From: Forficula auricularia | Lineage: Eukaryota > Arthropoda > Insecta > Dermaptera > Forficulidae | Reading direction: 5' to 3' | Assembly: GCA_024734495.1 (NCBI GenBank) | Contig: JALMQS010000885.1 | Span: 1-64,000, forward strand | DNA: 64,000 nucleotides | In this document: piece by piece, positions 10,091-22,453 of the stretch | Layout: every line of letters starts with the position of its first letter | How positions within the stretch are numbered: the first letter of the stretch is position 1 | Made by a program: the position numbers and the translations under genes | The notes under the pieces: model-generated | Told to the model about the DNA's origin: nothing | What the model saw: only the letters and a program-made list of their open reading frames with translations | Database searches by the model: none

Positions 10091-10608
10091 ATGACCATCT
10101 CTTTTGATATTCTGTATAAATTTTAAGTTTTAACACTACTACAATCGTCTTTTATATTATAACCACCTGCGAAGCCCACCTTTGGCTGACACCTTGGTCG
10201 CCAGAAGGTTACGCCCCCTGGATTCGATAGAGGGTTTTAAAATAATAATTTAAATTTCCTAATTTTAATAAATTTTATTTCTCATGAACTATTAGTGGGG
10301 GTTTTAAAATTAAAAAAATCACGTCGACGCCGCGCAAGCCGATTATAATAAGTATAGATTATTATCACGTATTATTTTATTTGTGAAAACTGTTATTTTA
10401 TGTATCTATCTACACAATCCATAATCCTAATGAAGAATTGAAAAATAAATTCGAAACGTCGATTAATGAAGACTATATTATTTGGCTTTCTGTGATTTTT
10501 CCCTTGAAAATAATTCAGTTCATATAGGTCGATGTGGGGCCATCCATATTCAATTGGTTGTAAATATTTATATTAATACACATAGAAGGAATCGTAGAGA
10601 AGTGGGTA
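10091..10608. other. Repeat fragments and a hammerhead-like motif
   Basis: Positions 10150-10230 resemble a decayed Helitron 3' region. Positions 10255-10320 match about 15115-15180. On the plus strand at 10427-10457 lies CTAATGA, an extra A, stem GAATT/AATTC and GAAAC, the same layout as the foldback motifs but with A in place of the conserved G. Confidence 0.45.
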
Positions 10609-10831
10609 AACATTTTAAATTAAAACACAGAGCTTTTATTAAATAAGCCAGACGTTTCGTCAATTTATTTTGACTTCCTCAGTGGCTCATTTCATCTCTC
10701 CTTGTCAAAAAAAAGTTTTTATTGTTTTTTGACAAGGAGAGATGAAATGACCCACTGAGGAAGTCAAAATAAATTGACGAAACGTCTGGCTTATTTAATA
10801 AAAGCTCTATGTTTTAATTTAAAATTTTTAT
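10609..10831. repeat. Foldback element with hammerhead-like motif
   Basis: Arms 10609-10713 and 10724-10831 are near-perfect inverted copies with a ~10-bp loop. The right arm has CTGAGGA (10755-10761), extra A, GTCA, 8-nt loop, TGAC, GAAAC (to 10783). No coding capacity. Confidence 0.78.
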
Positions 10832-11903
10832 CCAGTTCCCTAAAATTCCTTATATGAATTTTAATATAGATACTAGTGATATAACATGATATTAATACTT
10901 TTTCTGACATACTTATTTTAACATACCATGTCCTTTTTATTTATTTTTTTCTTCTTATTTTCTAGGTTAGTGTGTTATAATTAACTTGCTGAAATCGTAA
11001 TTAATCCATCCAACAACGCCCCACCACTTTACGTCGTTTTATATTTTTACCCCAAAAAATATAGGCCTAGTGCAAATAGTTGCCTTGAACTTGAAAGCGA
11101 GAAAACGCGCCTCCTCAGTCTGTGTCCCCCGTGTCCATTAATTTACGATCAGATAAAATGTATTCAAGTCGAGAGAACGATTTTTTCTAAAAAAAGAGTG
11201 GCGTAGCCGTTGTTATTCATTGGGTCGGAGAGCATCAGAGGATTCTCTCCCAATAGATAGAGATAGATAGGGTCGGGTTGGACACACTGTGGGCCCCAAA
11301 CAAGGGCAGATGTATTTATGAACACCCCCTGACTGCCAGCACCTCACTTCATAAAACATCCCACCCTACCTACCTACCTTCTACTATATACTACCTAGAA
11401 AAAGATTAACATCTTAAAAGAAATATTTTTATTTATTTGCCCACCATTCAAAATATTTGGACGCTTTCTTTTTTTTCGGGGACGTACATACATACATATT
11501 ACCCTATGTAGCTGTTTAAAACTGATGATCTATAATATATTTTACAATTCTCTTCACACTTTTTTTGGTTAATTTACTCGACATATAACTATAGTATACT
11601 ATAAAATACGTTAGCTGAGAATTATGAGTAGAGATTATTTTATATAAAAAGTAACGTAAATTTCCCAGACTAGTTTTTTTTATTATACGTTCTCCATGAA
11701 AATAACATTAATCATAAAATCATAAGAAATATTTTTTACACATTTTCATGGCGTATTTCTATTTTTATCATAATAAGTACCTGGCGGCAGGGGCGGATTA
11801 TCCAATATGCAACTGCCTATGGGGCCCAATCCTTGAGAAAAATAAGTCATAGTTTTAATTTGATTTGATTAATTTAATTTGATCATTTTCATTTTATAAA
11901 GGA
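10832..11903. other. Unassigned DNA with a low-copy island at 11090-11400
   Basis: The island contains GATAGATAGATA- and CTACCTAC-like short tandem runs and no convincing ORF. It matches no repeat in the window. The remainder is AT-rich with no recognised feature. Confidence 0.35.
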
Positions 11904-12972
11904 CTAGCTGCAAGGCCCGCCTTCGGCGGCCCACTTGCTAACCAGGGGACACTCCCCCTGGACCCCCAGCCCTCGAACCCAACCCTCACCCCTCCGAAAC
12001 CCACCCAGCACCCCCACCCCCGCACCATGCCCCAACCCCCGTCCCCACACCACCACCCCAACACTACATTCCACATCCTAACCCACTAACCCCCCTCACC
12101 CCCACCCCAAACCCCCCAGCACCCCCAACCCCGCACCCGTTCCCAACCCCCGCCCGCACCCCACCCACCCCGGACCCCACCCGGTGCCCTCCAACCCTGC
12201 GCACACATCCCCGGGGAGCCCTCTGGACCCCCCCTATGCCCCCATGGACTCCATCCCGCAGCACCCCCTGCACCCCACCCTACTCCGCTTCACTCTTCAC
12301 CCCAACCCCATTCCACCCCCGAACCCTCCCTCCGCACCCAGTTTTGCATTTCTAGCCTTCTAGTGACCCACAGATTATGTACATATATGAAATTTGGTTG
12401 AGTTTGGCCCAAGAGAAAGAATTTTCATTTTTTTGACCCTCCCCCCCATTTTGGATAGTTAGTTTTTGCATTTCTAGCTCTCTAGAGGCCCAGAGATAAT
12501 GTATACGAAATTTGGTTGAGTTTGCTCCAAGGGCAAGAATTTACATTTTTTCACGCCCCCCCCCCTTTTGGGTGGTTTTTTGGGGAATTTTTTTTAAACA
12601 AAAGTTGTCAGAAATCACATTCCTGACAACTTTGTTTATCATAAAATTTGCCGTATGGTTAATAGTTATTTGATAATTTTCATTCGTGCGCCCCCCAAAC
12701 CCCATTCTGGGGTTAAAATATCAAAACGTTATATAGCTAAAAACGTAAGTTAGAAGACATCTGATGTAAATATGAAATTTCATAATAATCCCTTCAGCCG
12801 TTTTTACGTGAATCGTGAGCAACTTTTCGGAAACCACTGAAACAGACATACAGACAGACAGGAATTTTGTTGAGGGTGTTTTCATTCATAACTTTGCTTG
12901 AAACGTGTGCAACCAAAATTTGGCGTGATTTGGAGCAATGTACAGAGAAAACCTTAATTTTATATATGTAGA
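11904..12972 (-). mobile_element. Non-autonomous Helitron, full-length copy
   Basis: Minus-strand 5' end A|TCTACATATATAAAATTAAG; 3' end hairpin GCCGCCGAAGGCGG, spacer, CTAG|T. The interior has a C-rich stretch (11940-12340), two minisatellite-like units (TTTGCATTTCTAG ... ATTTGGTTGAGTTTG ... GACCCTCCCCCC) and an inner hairpin around AAAGTTGTCAG. No protein domain is present; ORFs in the C-rich part are low complexity. Confidence 0.85.
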
Positions 12973-13585
12973 TTTAGGTCTATTTTTTAAAAGGTCAAAC
13001 AATTTCACAAAAACAATCATTGCCAGTATTTTTTTCTGTGAAAGTAGGTACTGCATGAATTGAATAACATTATACCTATTACTTGTAAATATTTTTGTTT
13101 TAATAAATTACATACATTCATTAGTTACGAGATATTAAAATTTGGTTCTGTTATAAGTTTTGAATGCTACTTACCTACCTACATAAGGGGAGAGGGGTCC
13201 AGAAATTTGCATTGACTAGGGTTCTCTAGATGGCTTAATTCGGCCCTGCCTGCCAGACTGAGCGTTGCTCAATATTATTGTTAATTGTAAATTCAGGTAA
13301 ACAGGTCGATCAGAATTAAATAGTAAAATTGAAAAAAAAACATAATAATAATAATTTTTGCCAACGTTTTGACCCGCTCAGGTTTTGAACTTAAGTGGAA
13401 TTAAAGATAATATTAATATACACGATGGGTCGTTCGTTGACCCTTTTAAACCCTGAAGAAGTAGGGTCGATACTCCGATTCGTCTGGGTTTTTTAAGAGA
13501 ATGAAAATGACGTTCTAATAAATTCTTTTATTCATTATCCTTGGGCTGCTTTTGAGTTCTTCCACTGCGTCTTCAATAGGAATAC
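12973..13585. other. AT-rich unassigned DNA
   Basis: Positions 13430-13500 hold CCCTGAAGAAGTAGGG and GGGTTTTTTAAGA, resembling 17995-18050. This looks like a decayed member of the foldback motif family. Nothing else was recognised. Confidence 0.35.
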
Positions 13586-15115
13586 CTCTATGGTAATTTT
13601 TTTTTTTTTTTTTTATAAATTTTATTAAACCAATTATTTTACATGAATTTATGCATACATTGTTTTTGAGATTCGATTCCGGAGATTACTTCTCCACCAT
13701 CAACTGTCCTTGATCATCTTTTAGTCCTTGTTAAAAACAAGGACTAAAAAGACGTCAAGGACTAATTAAACTAATTAAAGAAATTAGAGACAGAACTCCA
13801 CAGGCATTTAGCCTAGCAATTCCGATGCATTCAGCGAGGTTTAAACTAGCAACCAACCAATACACTTCCGCCATGAAGAAGCAGAGCTACGGAGGCACCT
13901 AGCCGAATATATATATATGTTTGTTTTTATATCCTATATATTGTTATTTTGTTGTTTTTATATCCTATATATTGTTATTTTTTTGTTTTGTTTTTATAAC
14001 CTGTTTATTGTAATTTTTGTTTTTATATCATACATATTGTATTTTTTTTTATATCCTATATATTGTAATTTATTTTTCTTTTTCTCCTCCTCTCATTCTA
14101 TATATTTTGTATCTTTTTTATTTTGTTTCATATATTAAGTATGTATTTTTCTTCTTTTTGATTTTTTGTTTTTTCTTGTATTGTTTAATTAATTTTTTTT
14201 GTAAATATTTTGGTCTAAAATTGTACATTAAAGGGCCAGATGGCCCTATAGATACAATGTTTTAATAAATAAAATAAAATAAATTAAGAAATTAAACTAA
14301 TTAAAGAAAAAAACTCTTTTTCCGATAATTATTCCAATTCCATATTCAATCGATCGCTCGTTCCCTTTCAATCCAATTCTCTATGGTAATTTTATTAAAC
14401 CAATTATTTTACATGAATTTATGCATACATTGTTTTTGAGCTTCGACTCCGGAGATTACTTCTCCACCATCGAGTGTCCTTGATCATCTTTTTAGTCCTT
14501 GTTTTTAATAAGAGGAAAAAACTAATTAAATAAAAAACCTCTTTTCCGATAATTATTTCAATTCCATCATTTTCTACATTCCCCTCTATTTCTCTATGGT
14601 AATTTTTTTTTTTTTTTTTAATTTTATTAAACCAATTATTTTACATTAATTAATGTATACATTGTATTTTTCTTCGATTCCGGAGATTACTTCTCCTCCA
14701 TCGAGTGTCCTTATTCATCTTTAGTCCTTGTTTTTAATAAGAGGAAAAATCTAATTAGATAAAAAAACCTCTTTTCCGATAATTATTTCAATTCCATTAT
14801 TCCCCAATCAAGTCGATTGGTTCCATTTCATCCAATTCCATCCACCAATTCCTCTATGGTATTTTTTTTATAAATTTTATTAAACCAATTATTTTACATT
14901 AATTAATGTATACATTGTATTTTTGCTTCGATTCCGGAGATTACTTCTCCACCATCGAGTGTCCTTATTCATCTTTTAGTCCTTGTTTTTAATAAGAGGA
15001 AAAATCTAATTAGATAAAAAACCTCTTTTCCGATAATTATTTCAATTCCATTATTCCCCAATCAAGTCGATTGGTTACCTCAATATCTTCCCCTTTCAAT
15101 CAATCCCTCTATGGT
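13586..15115. repeat. Tandem satellite, ~210-260 bp units
   Basis: Units starting CTCTATGGTAATTT occur at about 13586, 14382, 14592, 14850 and 15107. Each contains TTTTACATTAATTAATG, ATTCCGGAGATTACTTCTCC and CTTTTCCGATAATTATTTC. The spacing of ~257 bp is clearest in the last two units. The first unit is split by a LINE at 13784-14289. Inverted copies of the unit lie inside the long-TIR element at 42590-43040. Confidence 0.85.
13784..14289 (+). mobile_element. 5'-truncated LINE with 20-bp target duplication
   Basis: Flanked by AATTAAACTAATTAAAGAAA at 13764-13783 and 14290-14309. The first ~118 bp are open and end in KKQSYGGT* at about 13901, read as the end of a LINE ORF2. The 3' UTR contains repeats of TTTTTATATCCTATATATTG and ends in AATAAATAAAATAAAATAAA. 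A related 3' UTR fragment lies at 28520-28590. Confidence 0.75.
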
Positions 15116-16304
15116 AATTAATTAAATTTAATAATTTTAATAATATTTACAAAGAACTAATAGTGGGTTTTAAAATTAAAAAAAAATACTAAAACAAAAC
15201 AATTAATTACTAAAAGGGAATTGATAAAAATATTGTATTATAATTTTTATTGACACACCCACCTGTTAATAATAATTATTTTAACTAGGAAAAAACAATC
15301 AAATTGAAGTTACCCTGATAGATCGATTTGTCAACCCACTAAACCTCTTAATCCGTGATTTTTATCGAAATCGTTAGGGCCGTTTTCGAGAAACGAATTC
15401 TATTATTTGATTTCAGAGATACTGAATACATAACTTTTTTAAATTGAATAATACTTTGGTGGTTGAATAATTTATTAGAAATAAACCACATTATGAGCAT
15501 TAAAACGCCAATAAGAATTTGGGTATATTTGCTAGGGCTTTAATAATATTAAACAGTGCATATGATGTGGTTTATCTGTAAAATTTCTAGTATAACTTTT
15601 ATATTTACTTTACCAGCTACAATACTCTGATGTATCGTTACTAAGAAGATCCCATTTTAGAATGGATCCATAAATAAAGAAAAATGTTAAGAGTTACTCA
15701 TTTCTACTTTAATCACACAAACAGTAAATTAAAATACCTTTCAATAAATAAAATTAGTTATTTTTACAAGGAAATCGTAATAAGGAAAGTTTTGTATTTT
15801 TGTGAAAAATCAACTATTTTAAGATATTCTATTATATATTCTTAGGAATTCAGGTAGTTAAATTAGTATTAACGAAGGTGGAGGACAAATCGGCCGCCTT
15901 TATCGGAAATGTATAATTTAATTTGTTTGTAAGATTGAAGGTTAAATTTAAATCAAATTAAATCAAAGATCATTATTTATTTTATTGAACAACAATAAAT
16001 AATATAATACAATATAACTATGACGTTTCGATCGCTTAATCTATTATCGTTTTCAAGTATTAACCTATAATAAATTCAATCAAAAAATATAAGCTTAAAC
16101 AGCTATTTATTTAATAAATATTATTGTACGTTGTTCATATAGCCTTAGGACGACATGAGCAAAGGCATTTCGATTGCTTCTGAAATTGGAATATCTATCT
16201 GAATGTTATATATTTAAAAAATTTTAATTCTTCAAGACACGACTCCACAATTAGCTTCGACTCCGACCAGACGCCTGAAATTTTCTCTACACTTTCTTCT
16301 AGGG
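15116..16304. other. AT-rich DNA with repeat fragments
   Basis: Positions 15290-15420 share AATCCGTGA...AAAATCGTTAGGGCCGTTTTC-like text with 27930-27990 and, inverted, 18105-18150. Positions 15960-16080 resemble 34490-34640 and carry TGACGTTTCGATCG, a foldback-type end. No gene seen. Confidence 0.4.
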
Positions 16305-16752
16305 CAGAGATTCTTAACGGGGGAGGGGGGGGGAATATTAGAATTTTTAAGTTTGTATATCTTTACAAATAAAACGAGAGCGATTACAATACTTTACCCA
16401 TGCTTTGCATTGGATAAAGTAAAAAAATATGTTACTAGTTTTTATAATCGATACATAAGTGACAGATGAATTTAATGACATCTCAATATTTTTAAATATG
16501 GTTAAACTAAATGAAAACGTTGAGCGCATAGGTAAATTTGACCCAAACAAACAGACAGACAGACAAAATTACAAGTTGAATAAAACCGTGTAAATATTTT
16601 TTATAAGTCTAAAATTTTTATACTATATACTTTATGCAAATATATTTTCATTTGCAAATATATCTATTTTTGAAGAAATGTGTTATTACTGAGAATCTGA
16701 TGAAGAATTTTTTGTTCATTAAAAAACGTTAAAAAATATTATTATTATTGCA

Positions 16753-16790
16753 AAGATTCCGGGTTCAAGCCCCGGCAGATCCTTTTGTCT
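16753..16790 (+). other. tRNA 3'-half-like fragment
   Basis: CCGGGTTCAAGCCCCGG can form a T-arm stem-loop around a B box (GGTTCAAGCCC), followed by CAGATCC. No matching 5' half is seen, so this is a SINE or tRNA pseudogene remnant inside the hAT element rather than a working tRNA. Confidence 0.5.
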
Positions 16791-16866
16791 GTAATAAAAA
16801 TAATCTTTTCTTCGTTCTCTAAATTTAACTTCATTATTATTATCATTTCGGTCCATAATTTGTATT

Positions 16867-17140
16867 AATTTGAAAGTTTATAATAGGAAAATAAGGACAG
16901 GTTTTTAATTTATCAGCCAACATTTCGTCGACTTTGCCGACTTCTTCAGGGCTTCAAATAGTCATGTCACACATTCGTCTAAATTTTCTTAACGAAGATA
17001 ACAAGAAAATTTAGACGAATGTGTGATATGACTATTTGAAGCCCTGAAGAAGTCAGCAAAGTGGACGAAACGTTTCCTAATAAATAAAAAAGTCACACAT
17101 AAAAACTTGTCCTTATTTTCCTATTATAAACTTTCAAGTT
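16867..17140. repeat. Foldback element nested in hAT
   Basis: Diverged copy of the 4432-4735 family. Arms meet near 16995. On the right arm: CTGAAGA (17044-17050), extra A, GTC, 9-nt loop, GAC, GAAAC. Relative to the 4432 copy the stem has shrunk to 3 bp and the downstream stem III is lost. Confidence 0.75.
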
Positions 17141-17357
17141 AAAAAATATACATATATAAATGTTAAGTTCTGATTTTTGATTTATTTATGAATTATCGTT
17201 AGATTTGAGTTTTTTTTTTTTAAGGGTAATTAGTTACCTAATGGTGTGGGGGAGGGGGGTAGTGGCCGCGAAAATATTTTAGTATTTTAAGGGGGCCGCG
17301 TATATATACTTTCGGATTTTAAGGGGGCCGCGACCAATAAAAGGTTAAGAACCACTG

Positions 17358-19352
17358 TTCTAGGTTTTGAGAGTTAATTTTGACTTATTAGCTGTTGTAT
17401 ACCTTCTTATTGTAAAACCGAATTGCATTTTTAACAATTAAAAGAGTGCCGTTAGCGTAGGGCCTCGACTTTCAACTATCTCATCAAATACATGTACTAC
17501 AAGGTGTCAAGCGAGATATAAAAGATATCCTGACGTCATTGGATTGTCGTATAAAATAATAATAATAATGGGAATGTTTAACTTAGATACTTGCCAAAGT
17601 TAATAGCTAAATCATCCTATAATAGATTGAAATAGTTCCTATTTATGGTCCTTGAACATAATCTTATGTTTAAGATGGGGATGAAACCCTCTGTCAAGAA
17701 CTTGTTCAGAACTCCATTAATAATTTTTATTATTATTATTTCCATAAGTACTTAGTTCCAAGTTGAGAAAGTCGCGGTTACAGGGTGCCGAGAAACACGA
17801 GGGGCAATTTCTTCTTCTCTCCCTATTTGCAATAAGTTATCTTAAATTGAAAATGGTTATTTTTTATGTTTTTTATTTTTGTACGTAAACATATTGGTAT
17901 TTTTTTATGATGAAACATAAGCCTTAAATTGCGACTTTATTTTGATCGGTTTCAAATAGCTGTGGAGGAATTCCAAAAGAGAGCTTAAAACCCTTGAAGA
18001 AGGAAGGACGATCGCCGGGTTTTTTAAGACGATAAAAATCACTATCTTATTATATTATATGAGCAATTTTGGTATAAATATTTGTATAGAATCGATTGTT
18101 AATAACGGTTCGAACGATTTCGATAAAAATCACGGATTAATGTGTTTCGGGACTATTTATCATTTTTATAAGAAAATTCTCAGATTTTTACCATCGAATC
18201 ATTGATGTATTAAATATTTATTCACGAAATTTGAAATTGATCGTCTGTTCCATTACCGAGGAATAAATTATTGAAAATTGTCCTTTTAACATGGAAGTAA
18301 ATGGACAGAGCTATTAAAAGGGCTATAACTTCTATACAAATTATACCATTTTCAACAAATTTATATAGATCAATAATTCAACTTTTATGAATCGAATGAT
18401 ATATTTTCTAATAGATTTGACAGTCTAGTTAATTAGTTATTCATAAATGTAAAAATAAAAAGTTGTTTGCAATCAACCGAATATAACAAAAGCACTAATG
18501 TAGAATTCCAACTCTATTTCTTGAAATCGTTTTTGTGTTAAATAAATGTTTTTATGAGAAATTTTTCTCATTATTCTTTTTATTAATATTATCAAAACAA
18601 AGATTTTTATTCGTAATTAACATCATTATTAACAATTTTTTTACTTTATCCAATGCGAAGCATGGGTAAAAGTATTGATAATCAATCTCGCGCCAAACGG
18701 GACTTCAAAAGGGTCCTCCTTGTAATAGTATGTTTGTTAATGTATTGTAAGACTACGATTGTAGTTGATCTGAGAGGACTACTATCCACCGAGGACTTGT
18801 GCGCTCTAAGCAGTGTTCGAGGAATTTTCAACACTATGTATTTACGCTATGTATTTACTCAAGTTTAATTTTAATGCAATTTTTAGATTTAAAATTAAAC
18901 TAACGAGTCGAGTACTTACTTACATGTAAACTAATTCACTTTTCAACTTCATAAAATCAGAGTATTTTTCATATTATAAGATACCTCAAGCGATTCAAAT
19001 ATTAAATCTGGAAAATTCTTGTCATATTTTAACGTTAAAAAGTTCCATAAACTTTAAATTAACGATAGCGAAATAAGGCTACATGAGATTCAAATTTGAC
19101 ACGCTATGAAAATACTTTTGACGTTCTGAAATTTTAGGGAAGCGCCGCATCCACAGCACCCATGTACCGCAACGCCACTGTTTATTTTATTTTATTTTTT
19201 TAATTGAAAGAATAGAATCCGCAAAATAATTTAAAATATTTCTCTACTTTGAATCCTGGAAGGTTTCAACAATTCTAAACAGCGATAGTCAACAAATACA
19301 GAGCAAATAAATTTTAAAATTAAAAAATTATTAATAAAAGCAAAAAATAAGA
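17358..19352. other. AT-rich unassigned DNA
   Basis: Contains TGACGTCA (17531-17538). A TACTTTATCC...GGGTAAAAGTA hairpin near 18643-18675 also occurs near 16385-16420 and resembles the ends of the composite repeats at 30933 and 49743. The only ORF of note (18653-18868) resembles no known protein. Confidence 0.35.
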
Positions 19353-20067
19353 CTGGTCGACAAAAATTTGTAACCGTAAACCTAACAATGGATTCCAGTA
19401 GTTTTATACGCTGATATCATGCGATTTCCCGATTTTTTACAACAGGTCAGAATTTGGAGATATTTTCGTTCAAAACGACGAAAAAGGCCATTTTGACCTA
19501 TTTTCGAGTCCCATTAGATAGTAAACAGCAATATTTGAAATGAAATTGTTGAGGTAATAGAAAACAGCTTTGATTTTCAAATTACTACTTGTTTTTAGTG
19601 CAATTAGAAATTGAATTATAACTAAAAACTAAAGCCCATATGTTTTATCTGTTTGTTATCCTTTATTATAATCATATATTTTTAGTTTTTTTAGCTATAA
19701 TTCGACTTCTAATTGAGCTAAAAACAATAATTTTAAAATCAAAAGAAAAAGCTATTTTCTATTACGCCAACAAAAGGTTTTGATTTAAAATATTGCTGTG
19801 GGACTCGAAAAATAGGTCAAAATGGCATTTTTCGTCGTTTTGACGGAAAATATTCCAAAACTCTGACCTGTTGTAAAAAAATCGAGGAATTCATTGTTAG
19901 GTTTACGGTTAGAAATTTTGTATTATTATTTATCTGGTAAATATTTAAGTGTGTCAGCTAAGTTCGGAAAAACGGGCGACGCACCGGCCATGTGTATATT
20001 TACACGAACCCTTTCAAGCTACTTTAGACACCCCCCCCCCCCCATAACTCAAAAACTATTAGACTTA

Positions 20068-20246
20068 GGGCCGAGTTGTATGTCGCAAAGTAAATGCTTT
20101 TTACCACTAACCAAGGTAGATGGTAAATGGAGCCACTGGATGGCCAATCAGATGACAGCCACTGAATGTGTCTGTCATCTGATTGGCCATCCCATCTACC
20201 TTGGTTAGTGGTAAAAAGCATTTACTTTGCGACATACAACCGGGCC
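20068..20246. mobile_element. Harbinger-type MITE (TTA target)
   Basis: Starts GGGCCGAGTTGTATGTCGC, mirrored at the end, with TTA on both sides (20065-20067, 20247-20249). Nearly the whole 179 bp is palindromic around GGCCAATCAGATGACAG. The 3-bp TTA duplication and GGGCC ends fit PIF/Harbinger. Related copies lie at 29513 and 34809. Confidence 0.85.
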
Positions 20247-20793
20247 TTAGAGACTTGAAATTTTGCATGCCTGATAATACCCGAGTAGAACACCTAGAAT
20301 CCCAAATTTCATGAATAAATCTAACATAGTTCTTGAGTTATTAAGCTATGAAAAGTGCTATTTTTAACACTGACATATCAAGAACCTAAAGTACTTCCGC
20401 TGATCCTAGAATGCTGAAATTTGGCATACTGGTAGAGTTTGGGCTACAATTAAAGGGAAAAATCGAAAAAGTGAAACTTTCTCTTTTTCAGGAAATAAAA
20501 TGAAGGGGTGAAATTGATTATAGGCTTATTTAACATATAGTGAAAATACAATCTAGCTAGAATTCTGAAGTTTGGCATACTGGTAAAGCCTGGAACATTA
20601 ATAAAGGAGGAAATTGAAAAACCGAAACTTTCCCTTCTTCGGGGTCCGAAATGAAGGGGTGAAATTTATGAAAAACCGACCGGGTTTTTAACAGATATTT
20701 TATGAGAAATATTTAATTATTATTAATATAAATGTTTAAATGTAATTATTTAGATAAATTAAAGGATAAAACTTTTCAAAAATTAATGATATC

Positions 20794-21292
20794 TGACCAA
20801 AAACATAAATGTGAAAAAGGGGCCAAGTTCGGTACCAACGGCTTCGCCGACAAAAGAGTTGAGATCTAAACGGGTACCAAGTTCCATAGCAGTTGCTTAA
20901 ATCATAGCTATAGGGATGAACAACGATCTTCAATTGATTTAAAAGAAAATTTGTTACGTTCTTTGATATTAAATTTATAACTTGGCAAGTTTTATATCCA
21001 ACTAAATTGTTTGTAGTATAAAATAAGAACAACTAGATAAATTTTAAGCTTGTATTAAATATCATCACGTTAAACGTAATTTATTAACTATTATAACTTG
21101 CAGAGTTATAAATTTAATATCAAAGAACGTAACAAATTTTCTTTTAAATCAATTGAAGATCGTTGTTCATCCCTATAGCTATGATTTAAGCAACTGCTAT
21201 GCAACTTGGTATCAGTTTAGATCCCAACTCTTTTGTCGGCGAAGCCGTTGGTACCGAACTTGGCTCCTTTTTCACATTTATGTTTTTGGTCA
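20794..21292. repeat. Inverted repeat with ~188-bp arms
   Basis: TGACCAAAAACATAAATGTG at the left end is mirrored at the right. The arms are over 90% alike by eye and contain CGGCTTCGCCGACAAAAGAG. The 120-bp centre is AT-rich. There is no clear target duplication. Confidence 0.8.
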
Positions 21293-21385
21293 GATAAAAT
21301 TCTACTGGAATACATTGTAAGATTTACAAATTACAAATGTTAGATTTACAGGTTACAAATGTTTAATTTTTGTCGAGCAGTGTTA

Positions 21386-22453
21386 TCCAGCAACGCTCGA
21401 TCCTCCAGGTACTTATAAACGAATCTTGATTTGTAGAGGGAAAAGCCCCTTGAAAAAGAGGGCAGAAATAAGAAATGGTGTCAACTTTAATTTTTTAACA
21501 TTAATAACATTTTGTGTTTCTTTCAGGTGATAAGGTGTTTTAAAAAATCTCTTGATGTTATCCAATCCATTTAATGATTAGAATAATTTATACCACCGAA
21601 ATGTCCCTTCGGGTGGTCCCACCCGTTAGTGGTCGGTAATCAGACCTCTTCAAGGGAAAGCGTTTTTGAAAAATCGACTATTTTGCACTCCTGGCGAGGG
21701 GATGGGAGGGGGGTGAATTTTTGATCCTGTTTTTCTATTCTAAACTGAGCCCGTAAATTTTCCACCCGATACCAGTTTCAAACTTGTACCCTTTGATCAT
21801 TTATCTTGTTTTAAAACCAACAACAAACAACGCGATCCAGGGACATATGTTGTTGGAATTCTAGTGATTTATACATTTTTCTATATTTTTTTATTTATAT
21901 TTTTTTTTTAATACCGATCGAGTTTCAATTCTTTCTTTAAAAAAAAATCATTATCCATTAATTCTTTGTTGTCGTTTAATTTATGATCATGAAGTTGGTT
22001 GTCAACGTTGGTCATTTTAGAACTAATTTTACTCCAAAGTCTACTATTCTCTCTCTGGGGAAATTATATCCTTCGAAGAAAAACCGTTTCTTTTTTTTTT
22101 TTTTTTTTTTGATAATTCCTTTAAAGGAACTGTAGATGACCTGTCGGTTTATTTATTTTCTATCCTTTAGGAATGTTTCCCGAAAAACTGTCCTAAAGGG
22201 AAGGAAGGAAGACATTTTTGTACGACAAATCAAATAAATAAAAAATATAAATAAAGAAAGAAAAAATTTAGATAAAGGAACAATAGTTGAATATACCATA
22301 TAACCATACGGCGAGAGCGTTCAAGTATAACTTCCAAAACGCTTTGACGCAATATTAGAACCCTCCCAGAACAGATTTTAGAAAATATAATTAAATTTAT
22401 AGTTTAGTGGTTTAAATGTAAATAATATAATATAATAATATATTAAAAATCAA
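21386..22453. other. Unassigned DNA
   Basis: Holds a T-run at 22089-22110 and a short G-rich stretch near 21700. No supported ORF, inverted repeat or element end was found. Confidence 0.4.

Larger units (their letters stand above)
16305..17357. mobile_element. Non-autonomous hAT element
   Basis: Ends CAGAGATTCTTAACGGGG and (reverse) CAGTGGTTCTTAACC, with 8-bp flanks TTCTAGGG (16297-16304) and TTCTAGGT (17358-17365). Near the ends are G-rich and GGGGGCCGCG stretches. A foldback has inserted at 16867-17140. No transposase is left. Confidence 0.82.
19353..21385. repeat. Composite element with outer and inner inverted repeats
   Basis: The outer ends are GGTCGACAAAAATTTGTAACC at 19353 and its diverged reverse complement near 21345-21380. 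Inside, 19356-19640 pairs with about 19670-19918 (arms of ~250 bp), and 20794-20981 pairs with 21105-21292. Between them, 20250-20700 carries two loose repeats of TTTGGCATACTGGTA with GAAGGGGTGAAAT. No ORF with known domains. It may be one large non-autonomous DNA transposon. Confidence 0.55.

Noticed and set aside
11894..12273. Two Gly/Trp/Val-rich ORFs on the minus strand
   Set aside because: They translate a C-rich low-complexity stretch within a Helitron and have no domain.
13917..14265. Phe/Tyr/Ile-rich membrane-like ORFs
   Set aside because: They come from the T-rich repeats in a LINE 3' UTR, not from a gene.
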